From: CBDFHJ01 sp965247635
GTDB taxonomy: Bacteria > Chloroflexota > Dehalococcoidia > Lucifugimonadales > Australimonadaceae
DNA length: 43,796 nt
Reading direction: 5' to 3'
NCBI GenBank assembly: GCA_965247635.1
Contig: CBDFHJ010000001.1
Location: 1 to 43,796, forward strand
Shown: in pieces, positions 33,276 to 40,400 of the stretch
How the letters are laid out: every line of letters begins with the position of its first letter
Numbering within the stretch: the first letter of the stretch is position 1
Translations under genes and position numbers: made by a program
The notes under the pieces: generated by a model
Told to the model about the DNA's origin: nothing
The model's database searches: none
Seen by the model: only the letters and a program-made list of their open reading frames with translations

Positions 33276-33906
33276 CGTCACCTTCCTCCGTTAGAGTGAG
33301 AGTGCCCAGGGCCACGGCGTCCGACAGGTCGTCCCTGAGCTTCTCCGAGTTTGGGGAGCAGACCCAGGCCGATATCCCCGAGGACTGGAGGGGAACGATC
33401 TCGCCGTTGCGCAGCCCTCGGCGCCAGAGCCAGGGGGCCCACGAGTGGTGGAGGGGCAGGGGGCTGCGCCGGTCGAGGAACCTGTGGTGCAGGGCCGGGG
33501 TCTCCTCCCCGGAGCGGGCAAGCAGGAGGAAATCGTCCCGCTCGAAGGAGAACTCCGCCAAGCGGGTATAGACCAGGGCGTGCCAGCCGCCCGTGGTGGG
33601 GAGACGGGCTATTTTCGTGGTCCAGGTGCCGATGGTGTGGTGGGGTATGGAGCAGCGGTGGTAGTCGCCGGTGAGCTCCCCACCGTCGGCCCCCCGGATG
33701 AGGTGGGCCGTCTCCGGGGGCTGCTTGAGCAGGGAGGCCCATATGGCCTTGAGGGCGGTCTGGGGGCCGACCATGGAAAGGAACCACAGCTCCCCGGAGT
33801 CCTGTTTCCGGGCGAAGGCGTCGGCGGTGGCGGAGTAGCCTCCGGCGCTGACGGTGTAGAGCTCCTCGGGGTTCACCGGCTCGATGGTGCGTCGGGTTGT
33901 TGCCAT
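33268..33906 (-). CDS. Hypothetical protein
   Basis: 212 aa, not recognised. Trp-rich (WHALVYTRLAEF, LHHSWAPWLWRRG) with no signal or membrane segment and no known catalytic motif. AGAGG is about ten bases before the ATG. It lies 43 bp after the RadC-like gene and overlaps the next gene by eight bases. Confidence 0.7.
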   Translation of the reverse strand: MATTRRTIEPVNPEELYTVSAGGYSATADAFARKQDSGELWFLSMVGPQTALKAIWASLLKQPPETAHLIRGADGGELTGDYHRCSIPHHTIGTWTTKIARLPTTGGWHALVYTRLAEFSFERDDFLLLARSGEETPALHHRFLDRRSPLPLHHSWAPWLWRRGLRNGEIVPLQSSGISAWVCSPNSEKLRDDLSDAVALGTLTLTEEGDDG

Positions 33907-33949
33907 GCGTTTTATCCTCTCTTGTTCTCATTGGGCGATGTGGAAGTAG

Positions 33950-34459
33950 TTACTCGGGGAAGCAGCCCAGCTCCTTGAGGCTGACGGCCCTGTCGTGGCC
34001 GATGACCACGTGGTCCAGCAGGTCTATGTCCAGGAGCCTGGCCGCCCGGTAGAGGTCGCCGGTGAGGGCCCTGTCCTGGGAGCTGGGGGTTGGATCGCCG
34101 CTGGGGTGGTTGTGGACCAGGATGAGGTGGGGCGCGGACTCGGCCACGGCGGGGCGCAGCACCTCGGCGGGCCTTACCACCACCGAGGACACGTTCCCCT
34201 GGTATACTACCCTCTGGCCCATGACCCGGTTCTTGACGTCGAGTAGCAGCACCCTGAGCTGCTCCTGGGCAAGGGGGGTCATCTCGGGGCCGAGGAGCCG
34301 GTGCACGTCCTCGGGGCAGCCGATGGTCGGGGCGTCACCGTGGTGCGGGGGCCGGGTGTCGACCTGGTACCTGACGGCCAGCTCGGAGAGGATGCCCAGG
34401 TTGCTCCTCAGGGCCTCCAGCAAGACGTCGTTCTCGGTGGGCGCCTTGTGTCGTTTCAT
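33950..34459 (-). CDS. radC: RadC-like JAB domain protein
   Basis: 169 aa from the ATG at 34459 (GGGAG seven bases upstream); the frame is open to 34588 but the longer version overlaps a terminator. The RadC JAMM site is complete: H116-N-H118, seven residues, S126, two residues, D129 (HNHPSGDPTPSSQD). The N-terminal helix-hairpin-helix part of chromosomal RadC is replaced by a short helical stretch, as is usual in versions on plasmids and integrative elements. Its biochemical role is not established; mobile-element copies often accompany anti-restriction and replication genes. Confidence 0.88.
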   Translation of the reverse strand: MKRHKAPTENDVLLEALRSNLGILSELAVRYQVDTRPPHHGDAPTIGCPEDVHRLLGPEMTPLAQEQLRVLLLDVKNRVMGQRVVYQGNVSSVVVRPAEVLRPAVAESAPHLILVHNHPSGDPTPSSQDRALTGDLYRAARLLDIDLLDHVVIGHDRAVSLKELGCFPE

Positions 34460-34499
34460 GTTGGTTCTCCCGTAGGGTTGATGGTGCCAAGAAAAGCAG

Positions 34500-34532
34500 C
34501 GGGGCCGCTCCCTGCACAGGAGTGCGGCCCCG
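34500..34532 (-). terminator. Rho-independent terminator of ssb
   Basis: On the minus strand CGGGGCCGC pairs with GCGGCCCCG, with an inner CTCC/GGAG pairing, followed by TGCTTTTCTT. It lies 37 bp after the ssb stop. Confidence 0.7.
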
Positions 34533-34568
34533 TGGTGCGCCCCGGCTCCCGGGGCGTCGGCGTGAGGG

Positions 34569-34964
34569 CTAGAACGGGGACCCGGCAACCGCCTCCGAGG
34601 CGTGGGCCGGGCTGCCGTTACCGTTCCTCTCGTTCCGGCCGTTGCGGGAGTCGAGGAAGACGACCTCCCCGGCGTGGACCTCGGTGCGGCGCCGCCGCTG
34701 CCCGTCCTCTCCCTCCCAGCTGTTCTGCACCAGGCGGCCCGCCACGTAGAGCCGGTCGCCCTTCCCTACGTACTCGTTCACCGCCTCGGCCTGCTTTCCC
34801 CAGCAGACCGCGTCGTGCCAGTCGGTCTCTTCGCTTCCGTCCTGCCGTCGCCGGTCGGTGGCGACGCTGAGGCGGGTGACGGCGGTGCCGTTCGGGGTGT
34901 AGCGCATCTCGGGCTGGGCGCCAACGCGTCCCAGTAGCTCGACTTTGTTCACTGTCCTGGACAT
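34569..34964 (-). CDS. ssb: Single-stranded DNA-binding protein
   Basis: 131 aa. The OB-fold motifs are clear: NKVELLGRVGAQPEMRYTPNG, the loop DRRRQDGSEETDWHDAVCWG, then YVGKGDRLYVAGRL. The tail is short, with an Arg/Asn-rich linker and the end AVAGSPF: the terminal Pro-Phe is kept but the usual acidic residues before it are missing. That tip binds partner proteins in other SSBs, so partner use may differ. AGGAGG lies just before the ATG. It stands alone between two hairpins, within a set of primase, Rad52 and RadC genes, suggesting a role in element DNA replication or annealing. Confidence 0.92.
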   Translation of the reverse strand: MSRTVNKVELLGRVGAQPEMRYTPNGTAVTRLSVATDRRRQDGSEETDWHDAVCWGKQAEAVNEYVGKGDRLYVAGRLVQNSWEGEDGQRRRRTEVHAGEVVFLDSRNGRNERNGNGSPAHASEAVAGSPF

Positions 34965-34989
34965 CTCGGTCCTCCTTCTTGGATCCTGG

Positions 34990-35009
34990 GGTGCGGGGTA
35001 ACCCGCACC
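34990..35009 (-). promoter_or_regulatory. Hairpin in the ssb leader
   Basis: A perfect 8-bp stem (GGTGCGGG / CCCGCACC) with a 4-base loop lies 26 bp before the ssb start codon and just upstream of its AGGAGG. It could affect leader stability or translation. Confidence 0.35.
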
Positions 35010-35025
35010 GTGTGCTTCTAAACGG

Positions 35026-35060
35026 CGGGGCCGCCCTCCCGTAGAGAGAAGACGGCCCCG
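35026..35060 (-). terminator. Intergenic hairpin after the TSCPD gene
   Basis: CGGGGCCG pairs with CGGCCCCG over a 19-base loop, 25 bp after the TSCPD gene; the minus strand continues CCGTTTAG. It is of the same style as the hairpins at 31777 and 34500. Confidence 0.5.
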
Positions 35061-35084
35061 TAATGCGCTCCCAGGGCAGAGCGC

Positions 35085-35528
35085 CTATGCGACCCGCACG
35101 AACTCGGCGTCCTGTTCTGCCACGGAAGACCGTACCGAAGGTGCATGACCCACGGTCTTCCTTGATTCGGCCTCTTCCTTCACAAAACCCTTCAGGATGT
35201 GGGCTATGCCGTCTCCCAGGCCCTGGACGAACACCGGCCTGCCGCCGGGCAGCCGGTTGAGCCGGGGGTCCATGCCGCCGAGGCCCCGGCACTGGTCGAC
35301 GATGTCCTCGATGGGCGTAGCCCACCGCAGGTGCAGGGAAATCAGCCGGCAGGCCAGCTCGGTTACGCCCTGCTCGAAGGTGCCGGACTTGCCCATCCTG
35401 CCGAAGACCTCGAAGGGATCTCCGTCGCCGTCCAGGGCCACGGTCAGGTAGAGGTCGCCGTGGGACGTGGTCAGCACCGTGGTGCTGCTGGGCAACACTT
35501 TCGGCCTGGGTCTTAACGTTTCACTCAT
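35085..35528 (-). CDS. Stand-alone TSCPD domain protein
   Basis: 147 aa. Residues about 22-85 (DLYLTVALDGDGDPFEVF, GRMGKSGTFEQG, LACRLISLHLRWATP, DQCRGLGG) match the TSCPD domain, which normally forms the C-terminus of adenosylcobalamin-dependent ribonucleotide reductases. Here it is free-standing, with a different C-terminal tail. The domain may bind nucleic acid or a metal, but its role alone is unknown. Its start ATG overlaps the end of the preceding gene. Confidence 0.78.
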   Translation of the reverse strand: MSETLRPRPKVLPSSTTVLTTSHGDLYLTVALDGDGDPFEVFGRMGKSGTFEQGVTELACRLISLHLRWATPIEDIVDQCRGLGGMDPRLNRLPGGRPVFVQGLGDGIAHILKGFVKEEAESRKTVGHAPSVRSSVAEQDAEFVRVA

Positions 35529-35811
35529 GCTTGTTGTCCTCCTCTCCCCGGCAGTGGGGGCACCGGACGAACCCGATCCCCAGCCGGATCTGTACGTCGG
35601 GGGTGTATTTGGTGTGGAGCCGCCGGAAGACCTCGTGGGCCCTCTCGATGTCCCCGGCGCCGATGGGCGTGTCGCCGGGGAACATGAACCGGTCGGCCAC
35701 CTCCTCGATCTCTCCTCGCAGGTCGTGGTCTCCGGCTCGGTCCAGCTGGTACCAGAGCATGGCCAGCCGTTCGTCCATGAGGTCGACCAGCGTCGGGCTT
35801 GTTTCCGTCAT
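35521..35811 (-). CDS. Hypothetical protein with C-terminal CxxC
   Basis: 96 aa from the ATG at 35811 (AGGAG upstream, after a terminator), not the longer frame that would run into the hairpin. Helical and acidic, with DLMDERLAMLWYQLD near the N-terminus and a CPHC pair near the C-terminus (FVRCPHCRGEE), which could hold half a zinc site. Its stop overlaps the TSCPD start by eight bases, so the two are coupled. Confidence 0.7.
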   Translation of the reverse strand: MTETSPTLVDLMDERLAMLWYQLDRAGDHDLRGEIEEVADRFMFPGDTPIGAGDIERAHEVFRRLHTKYTPDVQIRLGIGFVRCPHCRGEEDNKHE

Positions 35812-35841
35812 TCGTAGTCTCCTTTCTATCCGGTAAGGAAA

Positions 35842-35876
35842 GAGCGGGTGCGTCCCCTTGTGGGACGCACCCGCTC
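35842..35876 (-). terminator. Rho-independent terminator of the Rad52-like gene
   Basis: A perfect 15-bp stem (35842-35856 with 35862-35876) and a 5-base loop, 15 bp after the Rad52-like stop, followed on the minus strand by TTTCCTT. Confidence 0.75.
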
Positions 35877-35890
35877 CGAGCACCGGATCC

Positions 35891-36673
35891 CTAGGCCGCC
35901 TTCTCCTGCTGCCTCTCCTTCAGCTTCCGGGCAGCGCTCTTCACCAGCGGCTCCAGCTCGTCGACGGTCAGCTCCTCAAGCCCTTTGCCCGTCCGGCTCT
36001 TCGTCGCCTCCCTCACCTGTTCCTCACCGAACCCCTGCTCGGCTCCCAGGTTGATGAGCCCCGTCCTCAGTGCCTCAAGCTGGGACACGGGGGGATCTTC
36101 ACCCTGGCTCTGACCAGGGCGGTTGTCCGCTACTTCTTTCACGGCAACCGCCTTTGTCGGGTCGCCGTAGAGGGCGTTCCCGAACTGGTCGCCGAAGCTC
36201 CTGAGCGCCCTCTTGAGAGCGTCAGTGACTGCCCCCTTGTATGCGGTCTCGTGGTCATCGATGGTCTCCCCGTTCACGGCGTGGAACCCCACGTCGGTGC
36301 GGGAGGGGGCGCCGGGGACGTAGACCCTGACCGTGGCGGCGTAGGCGTGGGAGGTCCTCACGTCTCCGGTCTCGGCGTTTATCATCTGGACGTCCCGGAG
36401 GTTCACACCACCCACCACCTCATAGCCCCAACCCCCGTGTCCGAATATCCGGTTGGCCTGGGCGATGGCGGTGTGGCCTTCCAGGTAGGAGTAGGTGCGG
36501 TTCTTCCGGCCTGTGCGGCGTGACACAAGGGAGGGGTCGAGGGGGTGGGACAGCTCTTTGGTCACCCGGGGTGGGAGGCTGTCCCAGAGAAGGTCCAGTT
36601 CCCTGTCTCCCAGCGGGGCGGTGTCGGGCCGTGCGCCATTGTTCGTACCGTTCCTGTGCGTTCCGTTCGTCAT
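35891..36673 (-). CDS. Rad52/22 family single-strand annealing protein
   Basis: 260 aa. The conserved Rad52 core lies at about residues 28-170: GRKNRTYSYLEGHTAIAQAN, then FGHGGWGYEV, YAATVRVYV, and HETAYKGAVTDALKRALRSF with FGNALYG. The C-terminal ~70 residues form a helical domain after a Pro/Gln-rich linker (PGQSQGEDPPVS). Rad52-type proteins anneal complementary single strands coated by SSB; the ssb gene is nearby. AAAGGAG lies just before the ATG. It has its own terminator, so it is probably a single-gene unit. Confidence 0.87.
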   Translation of the reverse strand: MTNGTHRNGTNNGARPDTAPLGDRELDLLWDSLPPRVTKELSHPLDPSLVSRRTGRKNRTYSYLEGHTAIAQANRIFGHGGWGYEVVGGVNLRDVQMINAETGDVRTSHAYAATVRVYVPGAPSRTDVGFHAVNGETIDDHETAYKGAVTDALKRALRSFGDQFGNALYGDPTKAVAVKEVADNRPGQSQGEDPPVSQLEALRTGLINLGAEQGFGEEQVREATKSRTGKGLEELTVDELEPLVKSAARKLKERQQEKAA

Positions 36674-36744
36674 GATCTATCTCCTTTGCGGTGTTCTTCC
36701 GGTTCTTTCAATGACCGAAGCGGGCCCACGATGGGTCCGTAAGC

Positions 36745-36777
36745 GGCGCCTGTACCGGTGTAATCGGTACAGGCGCC
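36745..36777 (-). terminator. Perfect hairpin downstream of the primase operon
   Basis: A 12-bp stem (GGCGCCTGTACC / GGTACAGGCGCC) with a 9-base loop. No T-run follows, but a C-rich, G-poor transcript stretch of about 80 bases precedes it (36840-36920), as expected for a Rho loading site. Confidence 0.5.
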
Positions 36778-36839
36778 GGCGTGGAGCGGGCATAGGTCTT
36801 CCCTTGCAGGGCGCGCATGGGCGCGGATCGACAGGGAGG

Positions 36840-36925
36840 TGAGGGGGAAGAGCTATGCAAAGGGGCGGGTGGGGATTGGAAAAGGGGGATTTAGGAAAGG
36901 GGGAGTGGGAGAGGGTCGGGACCTT
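36840..36925 (-). promoter_or_regulatory. Polypyrimidine/G-quadruplex tract after the primase gene
   Basis: The + strand is strongly purine-rich and holds a regular four-run G-quadruplex motif: G runs at 36899-36903, 36907-36909, 36913-36915 and 36918-36920, separated by 2-3 bases. The transcript of the primase operon is C-rich and G-poor here, fitting a rut site. It could be a Rho terminator, a quadruplex acting at a replication or transfer site, or both. Confidence 0.4.
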
Positions 36926-36952
36926 GGCGCGGTGCGGGGCAGGGGTGGCCCC

Positions 36953-38017
36953 CTACCGGGCGGCTTGTGCCGCCTTCTCAAGCAAGCGCAGGAACAGGTT
37001 CCTTCCCGTGGCAAGGGAAGCAAGCTCGGCCACGTCTCCCATGCCCCTGGTCAGGGTAATGGCGGCGGCCCTGGGGTGCAGCAAGTCCGCAAGGCGGGCC
37101 GTCGCCTCCCTGCCCGCGTCGTCGGCGTCGAAGGCGAGGAAGACCCGCGGGCAGCCCATGAGTGCTCCGGCCACCCGTTCCAGGCCCCGTGTGCCCAGGG
37201 CGGCACAGGCGGGGATGCCCCAGTGGGCAAGGACAAGCCAGTCGACAAGGCCCTCGGTGAGGACGGCCCAGCGGGGAGCCCGTCCAAGCCTTCCCAGGCC
37301 GAGCACCGGCTTGGGGCCGGGAGGGGCCTGGAACCGGGGGACTGCGCCGGAGTTAAGGGCCCGGCCCCCAAGCCAGCAGACAAGCCCGTCGACCGAATCA
37401 GGGACGACGATCATGCCTGCGAACCGCTCGGTGTCCCTGCCTAGGAACAGGCCCGAGTCCCGCAGGCTCTCCTCTCGGAACCCTGCAAGCTCAAGGTGGC
37501 GGCGAAGCCCGCGGCCCGGAGCGTAGCCGACGCCAAGCCGAAAGGCCTCGTGCAGGCCGATGCCCCGGGACGCAAGGTATCCCCGGCCCTCGGGGCGGCG
37601 CCTGAGCTCCCGGGCGTAGAACCGGGCTGCCGCCGTCAGCAGGCCCGGGTCCCGGGGTGGGAGTGGGAGTTGCCGAGCACTCCCTGAACTGGGGCTCCGC
37701 CTAGGCCGCCTGGGGGCGGAAGGGTTGGCGGGTTGAGGGGCGTCGTCCAGCCTTCGTATCGCATCGGGCAGGCTCAGGCCCTCGACCCTCTGCACGAAGT
37801 CCAGGACGTCTCCTCCAGCCCCGCAGCCGAAGCAATAGTATCGCTCCGTGTCGCCGTACACCGTGAAGCTGCCCTCGACCTCGTCGTGGAAGGGGCATAC
37901 GCCCTGTCGGACCCTGCCCCTGCCCCGGAGCCTCACACCCGACTCCTCCACGACGACGCCCAGCGAGTACCGGGCCTTGAGAACCGGGATGTCCACAGGA
38001 GCAGTGGCTAGGACCAT
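36953..38017 (-). CDS. DnaG-type primase
   Basis: 354 aa from the ATG at 38017 (GGGAGG upstream); the longer open frame to 38221 overlaps the preceding gene. The CHC2 zinc finger is C41-x2-H44 and C62-x2-C65 (CPFHDE, YCFGCGAGGDVLDFV). The middle has the DnaG core (ASRGIGLHEAFRLGVGYAP) and the C-terminus a TOPRIM fold: TEGLVDWL for the Glu motif and FDADDAG for the DxD motif. It is shorter than chromosomal DnaG (about 600 aa) because the helicase-binding domain is missing. It would lay RNA primers on element DNA. It overlaps the stop of the upstream gene by ten bases and is coupled to it. Confidence 0.88.
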   Translation of the reverse strand: MVLATAPVDIPVLKARYSLGVVVEESGVRLRGRGRVRQGVCPFHDEVEGSFTVYGDTERYYCFGCGAGGDVLDFVQRVEGLSLPDAIRRLDDAPQPANPSAPRRPRRSPSSGSARQLPLPPRDPGLLTAAARFYARELRRRPEGRGYLASRGIGLHEAFRLGVGYAPGRGLRRHLELAGFREESLRDSGLFLGRDTERFAGMIVVPDSVDGLVCWLGGRALNSGAVPRFQAPPGPKPVLGLGRLGRAPRWAVLTEGLVDWLVLAHWGIPACAALGTRGLERVAGALMGCPRVFLAFDADDAGREATARLADLLHPRAAAITLTRGMGDVAELASLATGRNLFLRLLEKAAQAAR

Positions 38018-38481
38018 GACCCGCCTCCCTTCCCCAGGGTCTTCAACCCCCGGAGACTGCCCTTGGAGACCACCTTGCCGGGCAGCCACCTCATCCCAAT
38101 GACAGCCACCACTTCTAGTATGGCGTTCTCCCGGGAGACCAGGGCCGCAGCCCGGCCTGCGCCGGGGCTGTAGACATGTACTCCATTCTTCCCGAACCGG
38201 CGCCGCACCAGGTCCAGCCACTCGGAGTACGCCCAGCAGGCATCCCTCACGGGAGCGTTGGGAGTATCCACCTCGGACATCACCACCAGGGCCCCGTCCA
38301 GGTCACCGGCCTTTCTCATTCTCCGGGCTTCGTGGACGCTCTTCGCCACCGTCGGCGCCGGCTCCTGCGTCTCTTCTTGCTGCACCCCGAACAGGGCCTC
38401 GAGCACCCTATCCACCAGCTCCTCCAGGCTGTGCCGGGTACTCACCGCTCCACCGTTCATCGTTATCGCTTGCGTTGTCAT
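38008..38481 (-). CDS. Hypothetical protein coupled to the primase
   Basis: 157 aa, not recognised. There is a helical N-terminal half (LEELVDRVLEALFG, SVHEARRMRKAGDLDGALVVM) and a basic C-terminus (LRGLKTLGKGGG). GGAG is upstream of the ATG at 38481. The overlap with the primase start suggests equal production and perhaps a shared role in priming. Confidence 0.7.
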   Translation of the reverse strand: MTTQAITMNGGAVSTRHSLEELVDRVLEALFGVQQEETQEPAPTVAKSVHEARRMRKAGDLDGALVVMSEVDTPNAPVRDACWAYSEWLDLVRRRFGKNGVHVYSPGAGRAAALVSRENAILEVVAVIGMRWLPGKVVSKGSLRGLKTLGKGGGSWS

Positions 38482-38521
38482 ATCGAACTCCTTTCCTTGC
38501 CTTGTTGGTCTTCCTTCTCTC

Positions 38522-38734
38522 TCACCTTCTGCCTATGAGCCTGGTAAGCTGTCTCGCCAGCACCAGCCAGGAAAGAATCCCCAGTCCGTTGAGGGCGAAG
38601 ACCTCCAGGCTCCACGTGATGGCCAGCGGCGCCACGACGAGCAGGGCCAGGACCGGCCACTTGATCCTCACCATGCACCGGCCCACCCTGAGGGCGGCGC
38701 CCATGGCACAGGCGAACATCTCGAGAACTTGCAT
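38522..38734 (-). CDS. Small membrane protein
   Basis: 70 aa from the ATG at 38734, which has an AAAGGAGG site. It has one long or two short hydrophobic segments (WPVLALLVVAPLAITW and LGILSWLVLA) and a positively charged end (RLIGRR). It lies 40 bp upstream of the primase operon. Function unknown. Confidence 0.65.
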   Translation of the reverse strand: MQVLEMFACAMGAALRVGRCMVRIKWPVLALLVVAPLAITWSLEVFALNGLGILSWLVLARQLTRLIGRR

Positions 38735-39137
38735 TTGGACCTCCTTTGCTGTGACCCGCACCGGCATCCTCGATGCGGGACTTGAACTGATTACCGAATG
38801 GAAATTGACGCGGCTTCTCCCCGGACCGGATGCAGGCATTGGGGAGATGAGGGGGACTAGGTGTATCCCTGGGAAGTCAGCGGCGGTCGGGAACTGGTGG
38901 ATATGGGGAGCATTGCCGCTGCTTCAGAGACCTGTGCCCCGGTTGCTCCTGGCGGAACAGGACATGAGTAACCAGCCGGGGTCCTGGGGGGAACCTATCC
39001 TATGAACACCCGGGCGGATGACACAGGACGTGAAGAACTGGCCGGTGTGCAGTGCGCACTCCAACCGATGTCTCCGAGGGCCGAAGGGAAGGACATAACT
39101 CGACCACTACGGACGTGTCCCTGCGGGGAGACCATCG

Positions 39138-39157
39138 GGAGAGCGAGGCTCGATCCT
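39138..39157. repeat. 20-bp direct repeat with near-palindromic core, copy 1
   Basis: Identical to 39186-39205 and holding the near-palindrome CGAG-G-CTCG; the preceding TCGG also matches apart from one base. The repeat spacing is 48 bp. Confidence 0.7.
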
Positions 39158-39185
39158 TCAGGTCATGACCCCTGGGCGGCTGTTC

Positions 39186-39205
39186 GGAGAGCGAGGCTCG
39201 ATCCT
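39186..39205. repeat. 20-bp direct repeat with near-palindromic core, copy 2
   Basis: Second identical copy, 48 bp from the first; a possible protein-binding site pair. Confidence 0.7.
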
Positions 39206-39431
39206 ATGCAACCGGTCCCGGATTCGAGAGACGGTAATCCTCCAGGTTTCTAGGGCATGAAACGCTGGAAAAAGCCAGACAACAATTTCAGTATTGCCGA
39301 ACACCTGCTCGAATGGAAGGGCCTGGGCCGGCTTTCGGGGACAGTCGCCCCATATCACTCGCAGCTACGCCGCTCCTAGGCCGCACCAACGCAGCACCCG
39401 CCTGAGACAGTCCCAGTCCCGGCCCCCGGGC

Positions 39432-39827
39432 CTACCGCCACCACAGTCCCAGGGTGAGGGTCCTGCGCACCCACCTCAGCAGTTTCCGTCTTCCCAATGC
39501 CCTCCGGGTGTCGTCCAGCGCCGTCCAGCGCCACGTGGTCTGTCCCCGGCGCCCGAAGCCCCGCAGGGGCTGGGTCTCCGGCGGCAGAGTCAGCCCCTGC
39601 TCCTCCAGCATGGCCAACTCCAGCGTCAGCAGCAGGAAGAGATGGGCGGGGCTGGGGGCAACGCTCCTCTCGCGCCACTTCCAAATTCGATAGGGTCTGA
39701 CGCCCAGGAGACGGGCCAGCGCCTTCCAGCTGAGCCCGCTCGCCTCCTTGAACAGAGCCAGCCGCTCGGGGAAGTCCGTGGGGAAGTCGAACTGGACGGG
39801 GCGGTGTACCTGCCGCTGGATTCCCAT
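39432..39827 (-). CDS. Helix-turn-helix regulator-like protein
   Basis: 131 aa. Residues about 18-55 (FPERLALFKEASGLSWKALA, RLLGVRPYRIWKWRE) form a Cro/CI-type helix-turn-helix close to that of the next gene upstream. The C-terminal part is basic and Trp/Arg-rich (TTWRWTALDDTRRALGRRK). Last gene of the four-gene regulator set that ends before the long intergenic stretch. Target unknown. Confidence 0.7.
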   Translation of the reverse strand: MGIQRQVHRPVQFDFPTDFPERLALFKEASGLSWKALARLLGVRPYRIWKWRERSVAPSPAHLFLLLTLELAMLEEQGLTLPPETQPLRGFGRRGQTTWRWTALDDTRRALGRRKLLRWVRRTLTLGLWWR

Positions 39828-39831
39828 TGCC

Positions 39832-40164
39832 CTATCCCTCCTCGTTGTCCCCGGACAGGCCGAAGCCTACGTCCAGGGGAGCCTGATAGGTCCCGGCGGG
39901 CGGGATGACGTCGACCCCCATGAGTGTGTGAACACCGCCGGGTATGCGGGCGGCGAGCAGGATGAGGGCGCACAGCCCGTCCCCGCTGGGCCTGGTGCCC
40001 TTGCGCCACCTCTGGAGCTGGCGGGGATCCACGCCCAGGCACGCGGCCAGGACGTCCCAGGAGAGGCCGGTGGCCTTCTTGAATACGTCGATGCGCCCGG
40101 CGAAGTCCTGCGGTATGAGGCCGTCGTCGACGATCAGGTGGGGCGGAATGAGGCCGCCTCTCAC
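39832..40164 (-). CDS. Helix-turn-helix regulator-like protein
   Basis: 110 aa from the GTG at 40164, which has GGAGG seven bases upstream and overlaps the stop of the XRE gene (GTGA). The helix-turn-helix lies at FAGRIDVFKKATGLSWDVLA, ACLGVDPRQLQRWRKG, about residues 20-55. It is a paralogue of the following gene with the same SWxxLAxxLGV core. The longer frame to 40350 is rejected because it overlaps the XRE gene. Confidence 0.7.
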   Translation of the reverse strand: MRGGLIPPHLIVDDGLIPQDFAGRIDVFKKATGLSWDVLAACLGVDPRQLQRWRKGTRPSGDGLCALILLAARIPGGVHTLMGVDVIPPAGTYQAPLDVGFGLSGDNEEG

Positions 40165-40400
40165 GAGACCACCTCCAGGATGAACAGGTCCTCGAATCGG
40201 GTGATGCCCAGGGCCTCCATGAGCCGCTTGCGAAGCGCCGCCGAGGGGCGGCGCGTGCCGGACATGAGCTGAGAGAGGTAGCCCGACGAGGTGCCGGCCC
40301 TGGTGGCCAGATCGTTCTGGCTCATGTTGAGCCGGTTGAGCAGCTCCCATGCTCTGCGGGTATTGAGCCTGACCCGAGATGAGGGTTGCCTGCGCTTCAT
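40161..40400 (-). CDS. XRE family transcriptional regulator
   Basis: 79 aa. A complete Cro/CI helix-turn-helix: MSQNDLATRAGTSSGYLSQLMSGTRRPSAALRKR split as helix 2 NDLATRAG and recognition helix SSGYLSQLMSG. GGAGGG precedes the ATG at 40400, which overlaps the stop of the upstream gene (ATGA). Likely a repressor in the element's control region. Confidence 0.82.
   Translation of the reverse strand: MKRRQPSSRVRLNTRRAWELLNRLNMSQNDLATRAGTSSGYLSQLMSGTRRPSAALRKRLMEALGITRFEDLFILEVVS

Larger units (their letters stand above)
38735..39431. other. Long intergenic stretch with direct repeats (possible origin or control region)
   Basis: 697 bp without a supported gene. It contains a small hairpin (CCCGCA 38755-38760 / TGCGGG 38774-38779) and two 20-bp direct repeats (39138-39157, 39186-39205). 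A possible 40-codon + strand frame starts at the ATG at 39257 (KRWKKPDNNF), but with no good ribosome site. The position between the regulator genes and the primase operon would suit a replication origin or a promoter region for the primase operon. Confidence 0.45.

Noticed and set aside
36839..37526. Two overlapping + strand frames opposite the primase gene
   Set aside because: They lie opposite the zinc-finger/TOPRIM primase and have Gly/Arg-rich nonsense composition; the G-rich tract explains the open frames.
38750..38790. Possible tRNA end on the minus strand (GTTCAAGTCCC)
   Set aside because: The flanking bases form a different hairpin and no cloverleaf can be drawn.
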